From: Lentimicrobiaceae bacterium
GTDB lineage: Bacteria; Bacteroidota; Bacteroidia; Bacteroidales; F082
Direction of reading: 5' to 3'
DNA: 55,452 bases
Assembly (NCBI GenBank): GCA_015061295.1
Contig: SUWU01000015.1
Location: 1 to 55,452 of the forward strand
Part shown: positions 17,201-27,295 of the stretch, piece by piece
Position numbering within the stretch: position 1 is the stretch's first letter
Layout of the letters: each line of letters begins with the position of its first letter
Notes under the pieces: generated by a model
Databases searched by the model: none
The model's input: only the letters and a program-made list of their open reading frames with translations
Told to the model about the DNA's origin: nothing
Position numbers and translations under genes: made by a program

Positions 17201-18023
17201 GACTATCAATAACTTTAATGTGAGATGTAAAGAAATTCTCGGTGTTTACGCTCGTAGAAAAAATGTTGCGAGTGTTGGCGACGAATTGCCTAACGGTATA
17301 GTACAGATGGCTAAGGTTTATGTTGCTCAAAAACGTAAATTAAACATCGGTGATAAGATGTCAGGACGACATGGTAACAAAGGTATTGTTTCAAGGATAG
17401 TTCGTGAAGAAGATATGCCATTCTTGGCAGATGGAACCCCTGTTGATATAGTACTGAACCCTCTTGGCGTGCCATCACGTATGAACTTAGGTCAGATATA
17501 CGAGACTGTTTTAGGATGGGCTGGTAAGAAACTTGGTGTTAAGTTTGCGACTCCAATCTTTGATGGTGCTACATTAGATCAGATTAACGATTACATGAAA
17601 GAAGCAGGTCTTCCTGAAAATGGTAGCGTCCAGTTATATGATGGAGGTACAGGTAATCCATTTGATCAAAAAGCAACAGTAGGTTATATCTATATGTTGA
17701 AGTTGCATCATATGGTTGATGATAAGATGCACGCTCGTTCTATAGGACCATATTCATTGATTACGCAACAGCCATTAGGTGGTAAGGCTAACTTCGGTGG
17801 TCAACGTTTCGGAGAAATGGAGGTCTGGGCTCTTGAAGCTTTCGGAGCAAGTAACATACTACAAGAAATCTTGACCGTTAAGTCTGACGATGTGAACGGA
17901 AGAGCAAAGGCATACGAGGCAATAGTTAAAGGCGATAGCATGCCAACTCCTGGAATACCAGAATCATTCAATGTTTTAATCCATGAATTACGTGGACTTG
18001 GACTTGAAATTACGTTTGAATAA
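14217..18023 (+). CDS. rpoB: RNA polymerase beta subunit (TTG start)
   Basis: The 1268-residue protein carries all beta landmarks, including the rifampicin region ([32 protein letters not shown]), the [10 protein letters not shown] block and the C-terminal [13 protein letters not shown]. It forms half of the active-site cleft. No in-frame ATG lies between the upstream stop and the conserved N-terminus ([18 protein letters not shown]). The TTG at 14217 is the only well placed start. The leader is A-rich with no Shine-Dalgarno site. rpoC follows after 27 bases. Confidence 0.97.
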   Translation: MADKTLDRISFASIKRPFDYPDFLDIQLKSFHDFFQLDTNPDNRKNEGLFKVFQENFPITDARNNFVLEFLDYYIDAPQYTIAECIERGLSYCVRLKAKLKLQCLDDEHEDFEPTIQDVYLGLIPYMTPQGTFVINGAERVVVSQLHRSPGVFFGSSLHANGTTLYSARIIPFKGSWMEFSTDISNVMYAYIDRKKKLPITTLLRAIGFESDKDILDIFNLSEEIKVSKAALKKVLGRKLSARVLRSWFEDFVNEETGECVSIERHESILDRGTVLETEHIDVIVNSGVKTILLDREDINISDYTIVFNTLQKDPSNSEKEAVEYIYRQLRNAEPPDEETARGIIEKLFFSDKRYDLGDVGRYRINRKLGLDIPSDVKVLTKEDIIAIIKYLINLSNSKAEVDDIDHLSNRRIRTVGEQLSAQFGVGLARMARTIRERMNVRDNEVFTPTELINAKTLSSVINSFFGTNQLSQFMDQTNPLSEVTHKRRISALGPGGLSRDRAGFEVRDVHYTHYGRLCTIETPEGPNIGLISSLCVFAKINNLGFIETPYRKVVDGVVDFQNQPVYLTAEEEEEKIIAQACTAMDDEGRITEEMVKVRQVADYPIVTPQEIDYIDVAPNQISSIAASLIPFLEHDDANRALMGSNMMRQAVPLMNPEAPIVGTGIERYVARDSRTIVEAEGDGEVVFVDSTKIIIRYDRTDKEKLVSFDGDEKTYNLIKYARTNQSTSINQKPIVRKGQKVTKGQILTEGYATQGGDLALGRNLMVAFMPWKGYNYEDAIVISERIVKEDLFTSIHIEEFTLEVRDTKRGLEELTNDIPNVSAEATKDLDENGLIRVGAEVTEGDILIGKITPKGETDPTPEEKLLRAIFGDKAGDVKNASLKAGPSMKGVVIGKRLFSRMVKDRKSKARDKDIIAEIDLECQREIDALKEVLVDKLMSLLSGRTSLGVQNNFKDIVIPKKIKFSHKSLMNIDYMTVNPHRWTTDAEINELIVKTINNFNVRCKEILGVYARRKNVASVGDELPNGIVQMAKVYVAQKRKLNIGDKMSGRHGNKGIVSRIVREEDMPFLADGTPVDIVLNPLGVPSRMNLGQIYETVLGWAGKKLGVKFATPIFDGATLDQINDYMKEAGLPENGSVQLYDGGTGNPFDQKATVGYIYMLKLHHMVDDKMHARSIGPYSLITQQPLGGKANFGGQRFGEMEVWALEAFGASNILQEILTVKSDDVNGRAKAYEAIVKGDSMPTPGIPESFNVLIHELRGLGLEITFE

Positions 18024-18050
18024 TAAAGTTCTAAATATTTTGACCTATAT

Positions 18051-21000
18051 ATGGCTTTAAGTAAGAACACAATAAATAGCAATTTTTCCAAGATTACAGT
18101 TAGTCTTGCTTCTCCGGAATCAATAGAGAAACGTTCTTTCGGTGAAGTTCTTAAACCTGAGACAATAAACTATCGTACATACAAACCTGAACGAGATGGA
18201 TTGTTCTGTGAGAGAATCTTCGGACCGGTGAAAGACTGGGAATGTCATTGTGGAAAATATAAACGTATCCGTTATAAAAATATCGTTTGTGATCGCTGCG
18301 GTGTTGAAATAACAGAAAAGAAAGTTAGACGTGAACGTACAGGTCACATAAAATTGGTTGTCCCGGTAGCTCATATCTGGTATTTCCGTTCATTGCCAAA
18401 TAAAATTGGTGCACTCCTTGACCTTAAGACAAAACAATTGGATAGCATCATTTATTATGAACGTTATGTTGTTATTCAGCCAGGTATCAAAGAACAAGAC
18501 GGTATAAAGTATAAAGATTTCTTGACAGAAGAAGAATATCTTAATATAATGGAAACACTTCCGATTGATAACCAATATTTACCGGAAGATGATCCTAATA
18601 AGTTTATAGCTAAGATGGGAGCTGAAGCAGTTTATGATATGTTGGCTCGTCTCGACTTAGACGCTTTGTCATATGAACTTCGCGATAAAGCAAGTAAAGA
18701 GACAGCACAGCAACGTAAACAAGATGCTTTGAAACGTCTCCAAGTTTTTGAATCATTCCGTGATGCTCAGAAACGTATAGAAAATAGACCAGAATGGATG
18801 ATATTGAAAGTCATCCCTGTTATTCCACCTGAGCTACGTCCACTTGTTCCACTCGATGGTGGCCGTTTTGCAACATCAGACTTGAACGATCTATATCGTC
18901 GTGTAATTATACGTAACAATCGTCTTAAACGACTCATAGAGATCAAGGCTCCTGATGTCATTATGCGTAATGAGAAACGTATGCTTCAAGAGGCAGTTGA
19001 TTCATTATTAGATAACTCACGTAAATCAAGTGCTGTTAAGACAGAATCGAACAGACCTCTTAAGTCATTAAGCGATAGCTTGAAAGGTAAACAAGGTCGT
19101 TTCCGTCAGAACTTGCTCGGTAAACGTGTTGACTACTCAGGTCGTTCTGTTATCGTGGTCGGTCCTGAACTTGATATGCACGAATGCGGTCTTCCTAAAG
19201 ATATGGCAGCAGAACTCTATAAACCATTCATCATTCGTAAGATGATCGAACGTGGTATAGTTAAGACTGTTAAATCAGCAAAGAAAATCGTTGATCGTAA
19301 GGATCCTGTTGTATGGGACATCCTTGAGAACGTCTTGAAAGGTCATCCAATCTTATTGAACCGTGCTCCTACCTTGCACCGTCTTGGTATTCAGGCCTTC
19401 CAGCCTAAACTCGTTGAAGGTAAGGCTATCCGTCTTCACCCACTCGTATGTACAGCTTTCAATGCTGACTTCGATGGTGACCAGATGGCTGTACACTTAC
19501 CACTCGGTAATGCAGCAGTTCTTGAAGCTCAGATATTAATGCTGGCTTCGCACAATATCTTAAATCCTGCTAATGGTGCTCCTATCACTGTGCCTTCTCA
19601 AGACATGGTTTTGGGTCTCTATTATATAACAAAACCTCGTAAGAGTACACCTGAACATCCAGTCAAGGGCGAAGGTAAATCGTTCTATTCTCCAGAGGAA
19701 GTTATTATAGCTTATAATGAGAAGAAAGTCGATATGCACGCTATTATTTATGTACGTGCTAACGTTCGCAAGGATGATGGAACTATAGTAAATGAAAAGA
19801 TAGAGACAACAGTTGGTAGAGTTCTTTTTAATGAAGTGGTTCCAGCAGAGTTTGGTTACATTAACAAATTGTTAAACAAGAAAGCTTTGCGCGATATCAT
19901 CGGTACAATGGTGAAACTTCTCGGTACTGCTACGACAACCAAATTCTTAGATGCTATTAAGAATATGGGTTATGAAATGGCTTTCAGAGGTGGTTTGTCA
20001 TTCAATTTAGGTAATGTTTTAGTACCTTCTGTTAAAGAAGAATTGATACAAGAGGCTAACGATGAAGTCGCTGCAATACGCGAAGAATATAACATGGGTT
20101 TCATTACCTCGAATGAACGATATAACAAAATTATCGATATTTGGGGTCACGTTGTTACTAAGTTGACAGAAGAGGTTATGACACTTCTTCCAAAAGACGA
20201 TCAAGGATTCAACCCTGTATATATGATGCTCGACTCTGGAGCTCGTGGTTCTAAGGAACAGATACGTCAGCTTTGTGGTATGAGAGGTCTTATGGCAAAA
20301 CCTCAGAAATCATCGTCAGCAGGTGGTGCTGAGATTATCGAAAACCCTATTTTGTCGAACTTTAAAGAAGGTCTTTCGGTTCTTGAATACTTCATCTCAA
20401 CACACGGTGCTCGTAAAGGTCTTGCTGATACCGCTTTGAAGACTGCTGATGCTGGTTACTTGACACGTCGTCTTGTTGACGTAGCTCATGATGTTATCAT
20501 CACAGAAAAAGATTGCGGTACATTGCGTGGTTTGACAATAAGCGCATTACGAAGAGGAGATGAAATCATAGAATCTCTCTATGATAGAATCTTAGGACGT
20601 GTCGCTCTCCACGATATATTCCATCCTCAAACAGGTGAGTTAATAATTAATGGAGGTGAAGAGATTACTGAAGATATAGCTAAGAGAATAACAGATTCTC
20701 CAATTGAAAGTGTAGAGATTCGTTCAGTATTGACTTGTGAATCGAAACGCGGCGTTTGTGCTAACTGCTACGGACGTAACCTCTCATCAGGTAAACTTGT
20801 TCAAAGAGGTGAAGCTGTCGGCGTTATCGCTGCTCAATCTATCGGTGAACCTGGTACACAGTTGACATTGCGTACGTTCCACCAGGGAGGTACTGCTTCA
20901 ACAACATCAGACGATTCTTCAATCAAAGCTAAATACAATGGTATTCTTGAAATTGACGAACTTCGTGTTGTTGACTATGTTGAAGATTCAGTAGATCCAA

Positions 21001-22373
21001 TCACTGGTGAACATAAGAAATATCAAGTCGTTGTCGGTCGTTCTGCAGAAATGAAGATCGTTGACAAGAAGACGGGAGTGGCTCTGACAACAGCTAATAT
21101 CAGATATGGTTCAAAACTTTATGTTAAACCAAATTCGGAAGTTCATCCAGGTGATCTTATTTGTGAATGGGATCCTTACAACGCATTGATTCTTTCAGAA
21201 TATCAAGGTGTTGTTAAATATGAAAATATCGTTGAAGGTGTTACATATCGTAATGAATCTGACGAACAAACAGGATATAACGAGCGTGTTATTATCGAAG
21301 GACGTAAATACTCTAAGAACCCATCTATTTCAATTCTTGACTCAGAAGGTGAAGTTGTTAAGTCTTACGACTTACCTGTGGGAGCTCATATCATGGTTGA
21401 AGATGGAGCTGCAATAAAAGCAGGTGATATGCTTGTTAAGATTCCTCGTGCCGTTGGTAAATTGGGTGACATCACTGGTGGTCTTCCTCGTGTTACAGAG
21501 TTGTTTGAAGCACGTAACTCGTCAGAACCTGCAGTGGTATCTGAAATCGACGGTGTTGTTTCATTTGAAAAGAAACTTGTTCGTGGAAATCGTAAAGTTA
21601 CTATTACATCAAAGACAGGTCAACAGAAGAGTTATCTCATTCCTACATCAAAACAAATTCTTGCACAAGAAAACGACTTCATGAAAGCAGGTCAGCCGTT
21701 GTCAGACGGAGCAATCACACCAGCTAATATACTTGCAATTGAAGGTCCAATGAAAGTTCAAGAATATATCGTTAATGAAATTCAAGAAGTTTATCGTTCA
21801 CAAGGTGTGACTATTAACGGAAAACATTTTGAGGTTATTGTTCGTCAGATGATGCGTAAGGTAGAAATCGATAATCCTGGTGATACAAGATTCCTTGAAG
21901 GAGAACTCGTTAATAAACTTACATTCCAAGAATATAATGACGAGATATTTGGAAAAGTTATCGTTACAGACAGAGGTGATTCGGAAAACCTTGCAGAAGG
22001 CCAGATGATTTCTGTAAGAAAACTTCGTGATGAAAACTCGGTATTGAAACGTAAGGATAAGAAACTCGTTGAAGCACGCGATGCTGTACCAGCTACAGCA
22101 CACCAAGTGTTGCAAGGTATCACAAGAGCTGCTCTCCAAACAGACAGCTTTATATCAGCAGCATCATTCCAAGAAACAACTAAAGTTTTAACATTGGCAG
22201 CTATCAACGCTAAGTCAGATACTTTAGAAGGTATGAAGGAAAATGTTATTGTTGGTCATAAGATTCCTGCAGGAACAGGTTTACGCGAATACAATGATTT
22301 GATTGTCGGTTCACGTGACGACTATGAACCTATCACAAATGTGGAGATAGAGGAAGTAGTAGAACAAGACTGA
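18051..22373 (+). CDS. rpoC: RNA polymerase beta' subunit
   Basis: The 1440-residue protein contains the N-terminal zinc ribbon (Cys65, 67, 80, 83), the catalytic Mg loop [10 protein letters not shown] (Asp473, 475, 477), the second zinc site ([13 protein letters not shown]), the trigger-loop region [13 protein letters not shown] and the C-terminal assembly region. It completes the polymerase active site with RpoB. A strong terminator follows directly, closing the supercluster. Confidence 0.98.
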   Translation: MALSKNTINSNFSKITVSLASPESIEKRSFGEVLKPETINYRTYKPERDGLFCERIFGPVKDWECHCGKYKRIRYKNIVCDRCGVEITEKKVRRERTGHIKLVVPVAHIWYFRSLPNKIGALLDLKTKQLDSIIYYERYVVIQPGIKEQDGIKYKDFLTEEEYLNIMETLPIDNQYLPEDDPNKFIAKMGAEAVYDMLARLDLDALSYELRDKASKETAQQRKQDALKRLQVFESFRDAQKRIENRPEWMILKVIPVIPPELRPLVPLDGGRFATSDLNDLYRRVIIRNNRLKRLIEIKAPDVIMRNEKRMLQEAVDSLLDNSRKSSAVKTESNRPLKSLSDSLKGKQGRFRQNLLGKRVDYSGRSVIVVGPELDMHECGLPKDMAAELYKPFIIRKMIERGIVKTVKSAKKIVDRKDPVVWDILENVLKGHPILLNRAPTLHRLGIQAFQPKLVEGKAIRLHPLVCTAFNADFDGDQMAVHLPLGNAAVLEAQILMLASHNILNPANGAPITVPSQDMVLGLYYITKPRKSTPEHPVKGEGKSFYSPEEVIIAYNEKKVDMHAIIYVRANVRKDDGTIVNEKIETTVGRVLFNEVVPAEFGYINKLLNKKALRDIIGTMVKLLGTATTTKFLDAIKNMGYEMAFRGGLSFNLGNVLVPSVKEELIQEANDEVAAIREEYNMGFITSNERYNKIIDIWGHVVTKLTEEVMTLLPKDDQGFNPVYMMLDSGARGSKEQIRQLCGMRGLMAKPQKSSSAGGAEIIENPILSNFKEGLSVLEYFISTHGARKGLADTALKTADAGYLTRRLVDVAHDVIITEKDCGTLRGLTISALRRGDEIIESLYDRILGRVALHDIFHPQTGELIINGGEEITEDIAKRITDSPIESVEIRSVLTCESKRGVCANCYGRNLSSGKLVQRGEAVGVIAAQSIGEPGTQLTLRTFHQGGTASTTSDDSSIKAKYNGILEIDELRVVDYVEDSVDPITGEHKKYQVVVGRSAEMKIVDKKTGVALTTANIRYGSKLYVKPNSEVHPGDLICEWDPYNALILSEYQGVVKYENIVEGVTYRNESDEQTGYNERVIIEGRKYSKNPSISILDSEGEVVKSYDLPVGAHIMVEDGAAIKAGDMLVKIPRAVGKLGDITGGLPRVTELFEARNSSEPAVVSEIDGVVSFEKKLVRGNRKVTITSKTGQQKSYLIPTSKQILAQENDFMKAGQPLSDGAITPANILAIEGPMKVQEYIVNEIQEVYRSQGVTINGKHFEVIVRQMMRKVEIDNPGDTRFLEGELVNKLTFQEYNDEIFGKVIVTDRGDSENLAEGQMISVRKLRDENSVLKRKDKKLVEARDAVPATAHQVLQGITRAALQTDSFISAASFQETTKVLTLAAINAKSDTLEGMKENVIVGHKIPAGTGLREYNDLIVGSRDDYEPITNVEIEEVVEQD

Positions 22374-22390
22374 TAACAAAAAATATCGTA

Positions 22391-22424
22391 AAAATAAGTC
22401 GGTTTTAGCCGACTTATTTTTTTA
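22391..22424 (+). terminator. Terminator of the rpoBC supercluster
   Basis: AAAATAAGTCGG and CCGACTTATTTT form a 12-bp stem around TTTTAG, followed by T-rich sequence. Confidence 0.9.
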
Positions 22425-22438
22425 TAAGAAAATTAAAT

Positions 22439-22446
22439 TATCTTTG
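22439..22446 (+). promoter_or_regulatory. -7 promoter element (TATCTTTG)
   Basis: It matches TAnnTTTG, 22 bases before the DUF3467 start. Confidence 0.7.
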
Positions 22447-22468
22447 TGGAAAATTTAAATCTTAGGTC

Positions 22469-22780
22469 ATGGAAAATAAGGAAAATAAGAATCAATTGAA
22501 CATTGAATTAACAGATGAGATTGCAGAAGGCATATACTCTAATCTTGCAGTGATAGCACATTCTCCAACAGAATTTATCGTTGACTTTATTAAAATAATG
22601 CCAGCTACACCAAAAGCTAAGGTTAAGTCAAGAATAATATTGACACCGCAAAATGCTAAGCGATTGTATAAGGCTTTGGCGGAGAATATAAGCAATTACG
22701 AGTCGAAACACGGTACTATTAAGGATGTGAACGAAAAAATGCCTCCTTTTACTATGGGAGGACCTACGGCTCAAGCGTAA
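22469..22780 (+). CDS. DUF3467 family protein
   Basis: The 103-residue protein is a full DUF3467 domain: YSNLAVIAHSPTEFIVDF, then RIILTPQNAKRLYKAL and a C-terminal helix. Function is unknown. The gene commonly sits just downstream of rpoC in Bacteroidota, as it does here, but it has its own promoter after the rpoC terminator. Confidence 0.9.
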   Translation: MENKENKNQLNIELTDEIAEGIYSNLAVIAHSPTEFIVDFIKIMPATPKAKVKSRIILTPQNAKRLYKALAENISNYESKHGTIKDVNEKMPPFTMGGPTAQA

Positions 22781-22792
22781 ATTGTTATAGAA

Positions 22793-22826
22793 AAAAAAGG
22801 TGCGCTCAACAGAGCGCGCCTTTTTT
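22793..22826. terminator. Bidirectional terminator between convergent genes
   Basis: AAAAAAGGTGCGCTC and GAGCGCGCCTTTTTT flank an AACA loop. It would end DUF3467 on the plus strand and pyrI on the minus strand. Confidence 0.9.
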
Positions 22827-22830
22827 GTTT

Positions 22831-23295
22831 TTATATAAACTCGATGTTATTTCCGGTTGTATATTTCTCGCAGTAATGGCATTTAAGATTTACCTTGCCA
22901 TTGTCATCTCTCAAGACATCAAATTTTGTTGATACGTTTTCTTTGTTGGTAACGCAGTTTGGATTGAAACATTTTACGATGCTATCAATGTGGTCTGGGA
23001 TTTCGATGCTATGTTTGTTAATAACCTCGTAATCTTTGATTTCAATGAGTGATGCAGAAGGAGCAACCAAAGCGATTTTATTGATGTCTTCTGGATCGAA
23101 ATATTTATCGCTTATTTTAATGATACCTTTACGACCGTATTTTTTACTTTCTAAATTTGTTCCGAAATAAACGGAGTTCTTTGAATGTTCGAGATCTAAT
23201 ATTTTGATGACTTCGAATACTTTATCTGCTGGTATATGGTCGATGACAGTTCCGTTTTCAATAGCTGATACTATAAGTTCTTTTCTTTTATCCAT
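22831..23295 (-). CDS. pyrI: Aspartate carbamoyltransferase regulatory subunit
   Basis: The 154-residue PyrI binds ATP or CTP at its N-terminal allosteric domain and contacts PyrB through a C-terminal zinc domain. The four zinc ligands are present at Cys109, 114, 139 and 142. It lies 69 bases downstream of pyrB, so the enzyme is probably the E. coli-like allosteric dodecamer. Confidence 0.95.
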   Translation of the reverse strand: MDKRKELIVSAIENGTVIDHIPADKVFEVIKILDLEHSKNSVYFGTNLESKKYGRKGIIKISDKYFDPEDINKIALVAPSASLIEIKDYEVINKHSIEIPDHIDSIVKCFNPNCVTNKENVSTKFDVLRDDNGKVNLKCHYCEKYTTGNNIEFI

Positions 23296-23364
23296 GATTA
23301 CAAAAATCTAAAATGTTATAAATTACTTTTACTTGTTGACTTGTAGTCTTGCTGATTTATAGAC

Positions 23365-24285
23365 TTACTTAAGACCAAGTATTGCTGCTATCAAGGCTTG
23401 GCGTACATACAATCCGTTTTGGGCTTGTTGGAAGTAATAAGCTTTTGGATTAGCATCTACATCGGTGTGAATTTCATTAACACGAGGTAGTGGGTGAAGG
23501 ATACGACAGTTAGGTTTTGAGTTCTCAAGCATGTCGTTTCGTAAGATATATGAGTTTTTAACTTTCTCGTATTCTAATGGATCAGGGAAACGTTCGCGTT
23601 GAACACGAGTCATGTAAATAATGTCAGAATGAGGTATTACTTCTTCGAGGCTTGTATATTCGTGATATTCAAGACCAGCATTCTTGATGTATTGTATTAC
23701 TGTTGAAGGCATCTTTAGTTCCACTGGAGAAACAAAGTTGAATTTAGCCTTAAAATTGCACATAGCTTGAACAAGACTGTGAACTGTACGTCCGTATTTT
23801 AAGTCTCCAACCATAGTGATTTCAAGATTTTCGAGGGTACCTTGGGTTTTTCTAATAGAATAGAGGTCGAGTAAACATTGAGTTGGATGTTGATTAGATC
23901 CGTCACCAGCATTGATGATAGGTACTTTGGATACTTCTGATGCGTAACGAGCAGAGCCATCTATAGGATTACGCATTACGATAAGGTCGGCATAACTTGC
24001 TACCATCATGATGGTATCTTTTAAAGATTCGCCTTTTTGGACACTTGTTCCTGCTGTACTACTGAAACCAATGACATTACCTCCTAAAAGCTGAATGGCA
24101 GTTTCAAAACTGAGACGTGTTCTCGTTGATGGTTCAAAGAATAATGATGCAATTACTCTGCCGTTCAATAAGTTCTGAAGACGGTTGTTTTCAAAATCTT
24201 CGGCGATGTCAAGAATATGACAAATCTCTTCTGGAGTGTAGTCGTAAATGGAAATAAGGCTACGATTTTTTAGTGAAATAGACAT
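23365..24285 (-). CDS. pyrB: Aspartate carbamoyltransferase catalytic subunit
   Basis: The 306-residue enzyme joins carbamoyl phosphate and aspartate in the first committed step of pyrimidine synthesis. The carbamoyl-phosphate loop STRTR is at residues 53-57, followed by [10 protein letters not shown] and the aspartate loop [10 protein letters not shown]. Transcription starts about 170 bases upstream, and the leader contains an intrinsic terminator (24336-24362) and a leader open frame. Attenuation by UTP, as in the E. coli pyrBI operon, is therefore likely. Confidence 0.96.
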   Translation of the reverse strand: MSISLKNRSLISIYDYTPEEICHILDIAEDFENNRLQNLLNGRVIASLFFEPSTRTRLSFETAIQLLGGNVIGFSSTAGTSVQKGESLKDTIMMVASYADLIVMRNPIDGSARYASEVSKVPIINAGDGSNQHPTQCLLDLYSIRKTQGTLENLEITMVGDLKYGRTVHSLVQAMCNFKAKFNFVSPVELKMPSTVIQYIKNAGLEYHEYTSLEEVIPHSDIIYMTRVQRERFPDPLEYEKVKNSYILRNDMLENSKPNCRILHPLPRVNEIHTDVDANPKAYYFQQAQNGLYVRQALIAAILGLK

Positions 24286-24451
24286 TGCTTATTATGTTTT
24301 TAGTTAAATAATATATTTTGCTATAAAAAGGACACAAAAAAAGACGATTTTTGAAATCGTCTCTATAATGAAAAAATAAATTAAAGTCTGAGAATCTGTT
24401 ATTTAAATTCTCAGTTTTGAATAAATTTGATAATGTTATTATCTGTGTCAT
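24260..24451 (-). CDS. Candidate leader peptide of the pyrBI attenuator
   Basis: An ATG at 24449-24451, just after the predicted start site, opens a 63-codon frame ([13 protein letters not shown]...). It runs through the U-rich tract and the terminator and stops at 24260, overlapping the pyrB start by 26 bases. E. coli pyrL (44 codons) has the same geometry. The very short 5' leader means initiation would be nearly leaderless. No protein homology is expected. Confidence 0.45.
   Translation of the reverse strand: MTQIITLSNLFKTENLNNRFSDFNLFFHYRDDFKNRLFLCPFYSKIYYLTKNIISNVYFTKKS
24336..24362 (-). terminator. Intrinsic terminator in the pyrB leader (attenuator)
   Basis: On the minus strand AGACGATTT, loop CAA and AAATCGTCT form a perfect 9-bp stem followed by seven T. 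It lies 51 bases before the pyrB ATG and after the promoter, so it must be bypassed for pyrB expression. Confidence 0.8.
24388..24414 (-). promoter_or_regulatory. Upstream (pause) hairpin of the pyrB leader
   Basis: CTGAGAAT and ATTCTCAG pair over an 11-base loop. The stretch between it and the terminator is U-rich (24363-24387), the layout of the E. coli UTP-sensitive pause region. Confidence 0.65.
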
Positions 24452-24458
24452 CAAAGCA

Positions 24459-24466
24459 CAAAGATA
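24459..24466 (-). promoter_or_regulatory. -7 promoter element (TATCTTTG) for pyrBI
   Basis: TATCTTTG on the minus strand; a TTG about 20 bases upstream fits the -33 element. The start site should fall near 24452-24455. Confidence 0.7.
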
Positions 24467-24558
24467 CAACGATTTTAAATAATGTCAATAAAAAATATCA
24501 TTTTTTTTCTTAATTTTTTTTATGAAAAAAATACTTGACAAAGGGGTATTTTTTGTAT

Positions 24559-24566
24559 TATATTTG
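24559..24566 (+). promoter_or_regulatory. -7 promoter element (TATATTTG) of the RHS cassette
   Basis: TATATTTG, with TTGACA upstream at 24535 and a 21-base spacer. It is the only clear promoter before the five-gene cassette that ends at 35165. Confidence 0.75.
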
Positions 24567-24597
24567 AAGCGTCAATAAAAACATTATTTAGTGGGAG

Positions 24598-24626
24598 AGG
24601 AGGTGTTGTGTATGATTGTGTTATGA
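24598..24626 (+). promoter_or_regulatory. Strong Shine-Dalgarno site and 4-codon open frame
   Basis: AGGAGGTG (24598-24605) lies 6 bases before ATG ATT GTG TTA TGA (24612-24626). The site is near ideal, but the frame closes after four codons, 49 bases before the lipoprotein start. It could be a regulatory upstream frame. Confidence 0.45.
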
Positions 24627-24675
24627 CATTAAGAACCAAATAAACAAATTAAAAATTACCAAAAACTTAATTATT

Positions 24676-25764
24676 ATGAGACGTTATTTATCAAAAAAGA
24701 GGATTTTAATCATTTTTTCATTTTTAGTAGCACTTGCATCGTTTGTTGCGTGTAAGAAAGACAAATTAACAGAGCCGAGTTCAAATGAGAGATCTGTATT
24801 GGAGGAAGTGTGTAATACTTCTGATAAGATAGTAGAAAGAATTAGGAATTTTGATTACAGACTGAAGCAGATGAAACAAGGTATCTGTAGAGATGACTAT
24901 GGTGTTAATATAGACAGTGCATTGTGGGATATAGAGTCATTATTTAATGCGTCGTTTGCATTTCCCGATCGTGTGTATATAGAGAAAAAGAAACAGGAGT
25001 TGTCATTTAAGTTGAAGGTGTCAGATTCTAGGAATGTTATGATGAAGGATGTGAGCGAACTATATGACGACATCATTGTATCAGTTAGAAATGCTTATAG
25101 AAATGATGGTATTGTTATAGATAAATCGTTAATGTCTATTGTGTTAAATAAGGGTAAGATTATTTCTGGGGAATTGGAGGTTAAATTACTTTTGTTCACA
25201 GGCAGAGTTTTACAGAATAATGTAGGCATGAAGTCAGAATCGTCAGGGCCATTTCAGGAAGGAGACTGCTGGTATTTTGGTGAGTATGGAGGTTCTTGTG
25301 ATGATCCAGATATTGTATATGATGCAGCTAAGGCTCTGGAAGATATGATAAATTTTAATTATGGAAGCGATGCGTATAGAGATGCAGGGAACAACAGATG
25401 TATTTATGTAGGTATGAAAAATATATCATTAGCAGGAAATGAGTATTGGAATGCAGAATTAGATGATTATTACATATACTACAAAGTTAATTGTCCTGAT
25501 TCTTTGTTGTATATCGATTATAAGGAGTTGAATAAGTACTACTATAATATGGTGGATGTTATATTTGATATAGTGCCTAATGACTCCAAGTATTCGTCTG
25601 TAATGTCGCAGAATCCTAATTTTGTGGAGGTTAGTATCGATGGTATGTTTTCTATGGATGGTAAGAATACTATACATAATCATAACACAGATATTATATA
25701 TGGCTCCAAACATGTGATAAAGAAATCACAATTATCATTACACGTTGATTTGTTGGAATATTGA
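24676..25764 (+). CDS. Lipoprotein opening the RHS cassette, unknown function
   Basis: The 362-residue product has a lipoprotein signal with lipobox cysteine at residue 26 (ASFVAC), followed by KKDK. The ATG at 24676 is chosen because it places the charged N-terminus and hydrophobic core correctly; an upstream TTG frame adds 20 unlikely residues. The body is acidic and Tyr-rich with no motif I recognise. It should be anchored in the outer membrane or surface-exposed. The next gene begins 12 bases later. Its place first in the operon suggests an anchoring or assembly role for the other exported proteins, which is inference. Confidence 0.7.
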   Translation: MRRYLSKKRILIIFSFLVALASFVACKKDKLTEPSSNERSVLEEVCNTSDKIVERIRNFDYRLKQMKQGICRDDYGVNIDSALWDIESLFNASFAFPDRVYIEKKKQELSFKLKVSDSRNVMMKDVSELYDDIIVSVRNAYRNDGIVIDKSLMSIVLNKGKIISGELEVKLLLFTGRVLQNNVGMKSESSGPFQEGDCWYFGEYGGSCDDPDIVYDAAKALEDMINFNYGSDAYRDAGNNRCIYVGMKNISLAGNEYWNAELDDYYIYYKVNCPDSLLYIDYKELNKYYYNMVDVIFDIVPNDSKYSSVMSQNPNFVEVSIDGMFSMDGKNTIHNHNTDIIYGSKHVIKKSQLSLHVDLLEY

Positions 25765-25776
25765 TAATTTAATATT

Positions 25777-27267
25777 ATGAGACAGACTATTTTATTATTG
25801 ATGATATTGTTTGTTGTGAGGTATGCCGATGCACAACAGTGGTTGATAGAATATCCATATCATGATAACGAGGATGTTGTTTTTACCATAGGAGATATGT
25901 CTGGTAAGTACAATTATTCGTTTGGCTATCGATATGATAAAGTAGAAGATATTATGTATCCTCACGCGTTATGCGTTGATCAAGAAGGTAACTACATAAA
26001 TAAAGATATAGAATATGAAGGCGTTAAAGGAGCGTTTAATTCTGCAGTGGGTATGAGTGATAATAATGTTTTTGTTACAGCCTACTGTACAGATTATGAA
26101 GCTACGGATACGTATGAGAAAATGTGGGTTGCTGTTGTAGATCCAGGTTTGAATATTTTGTATGAGAGTTATGTTAGTATCGAAGATCCGTATGTGTCGT
26201 TTGGCTATACGGCATACAGTGTTGTCAATGATGATAATAAGTTTGTTGTTTTGACGAAAGTGGCTAAAAATGTAGCTGAAGAGATAATGTTAGATTGTGA
26301 TTTTGTTTTTTACGAATTTGATGAGCAATGCAATCTTCTATATAATAAGTACTTAGAGAATACATCATATAATAGTGAAATATCAGACTTTGTTTTTATT
26401 CCCTATAGAAATTGTTATGCGATATTTGGTAGGGCTATGAATGTAACTGGTGTTAATTCGGTGATTTATGTTGACGAAGAATTTACTTATTTATCATGTT
26501 TACCTATTGATGATCTTAATAATTATCCGAATTATATAAGACCGTATTTTGTTAGTGTAGGACATTGTTATGAAGATAATACTATCTTGCTGTCGATGCA
26601 GACAAGAAACACAAGTAGTCTTGCAGAGTACTGTCCGTTAGTGTTAAGAGTAGATATGGATATGAATATAGTTGATTCGATTATGTTTGAGAGAAAAGAT
26701 GTTACTGATTATGTGTCTCAATATAATAGTATTGCATATGTTAATTCTAACACTATATATGTGTCAACGTTTGAAGTTGGTGATATGTATAATCTTGAAT
26801 CCAATACATCGACGGTTTATGTTATAAACGACAATCTTGATTTGTTAGGAAGTAAGAAATTTTGTTTAGGTTACTTTATGAATATATTATATGTTCAGCC
26901 GACTCAAGATGGTGGATGTATTGTTCAAGCGTATTATGAAAAGGATTCTGATAAGGTTGCTTATATATGTAAACTCAGTGCTGACGATTTTGATGTTGCG
27001 GTTGAAGAATATAAAGGCAAAGTTGCAATTGAAAGTTATCCCAATCCTGTGTCTTCTATCCTGAATATCAATATTGGAGAAATAGAAAGCGATGATATGA
27101 TGATAAACATATATGATATATCAGGAAGAAGATGCAAGGATTACACCGTAATGACAGAAGATAAGATGATATCTATAGATTTGTCGATGTTTAAAACTGG
27201 CATGTATTATTATTCTATAACAGACGATTATGGGAATGTTGTGATAGATAAATTTGTTAAGAAATAA
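25777..27267 (+). CDS. Secreted T9SS cargo, possibly propeller-like
   Basis: The 496-residue protein has a signal peptide (ends ADAQ, about 20) and a long beta-rich region with repeats of the type DxxGNYI and VVDPGLNIL, suggestive of a propeller-like fold. A C-terminal T9SS type A domain occupies about 415-496 (YPNPVSSILNINI, IYDISGRR, MYYYSI). It should be exported through T9SS and attached to the cell surface. The next gene follows after 28 bases. I do not recognise the central fold with certainty. Confidence 0.75.
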   Translation: MRQTILLLMILFVVRYADAQQWLIEYPYHDNEDVVFTIGDMSGKYNYSFGYRYDKVEDIMYPHALCVDQEGNYINKDIEYEGVKGAFNSAVGMSDNNVFVTAYCTDYEATDTYEKMWVAVVDPGLNILYESYVSIEDPYVSFGYTAYSVVNDDNKFVVLTKVAKNVAEEIMLDCDFVFYEFDEQCNLLYNKYLENTSYNSEISDFVFIPYRNCYAIFGRAMNVTGVNSVIYVDEEFTYLSCLPIDDLNNYPNYIRPYFVSVGHCYEDNTILLSMQTRNTSSLAEYCPLVLRVDMDMNIVDSIMFERKDVTDYVSQYNSIAYVNSNTIYVSTFEVGDMYNLESNTSTVYVINDNLDLLGSKKFCLGYFMNILYVQPTQDGGCIVQAYYEKDSDKVAYICKLSADDFDVAVEEYKGKVAIESYPNPVSSILNINIGEIESDDMMINIYDISGRRCKDYTVMTEDKMISIDLSMFKTGMYYYSITDDYGNVVIDKFVKK

Positions 27268-27295
27268 GAAACTGTAATTTTAAAAACCAAATTTT

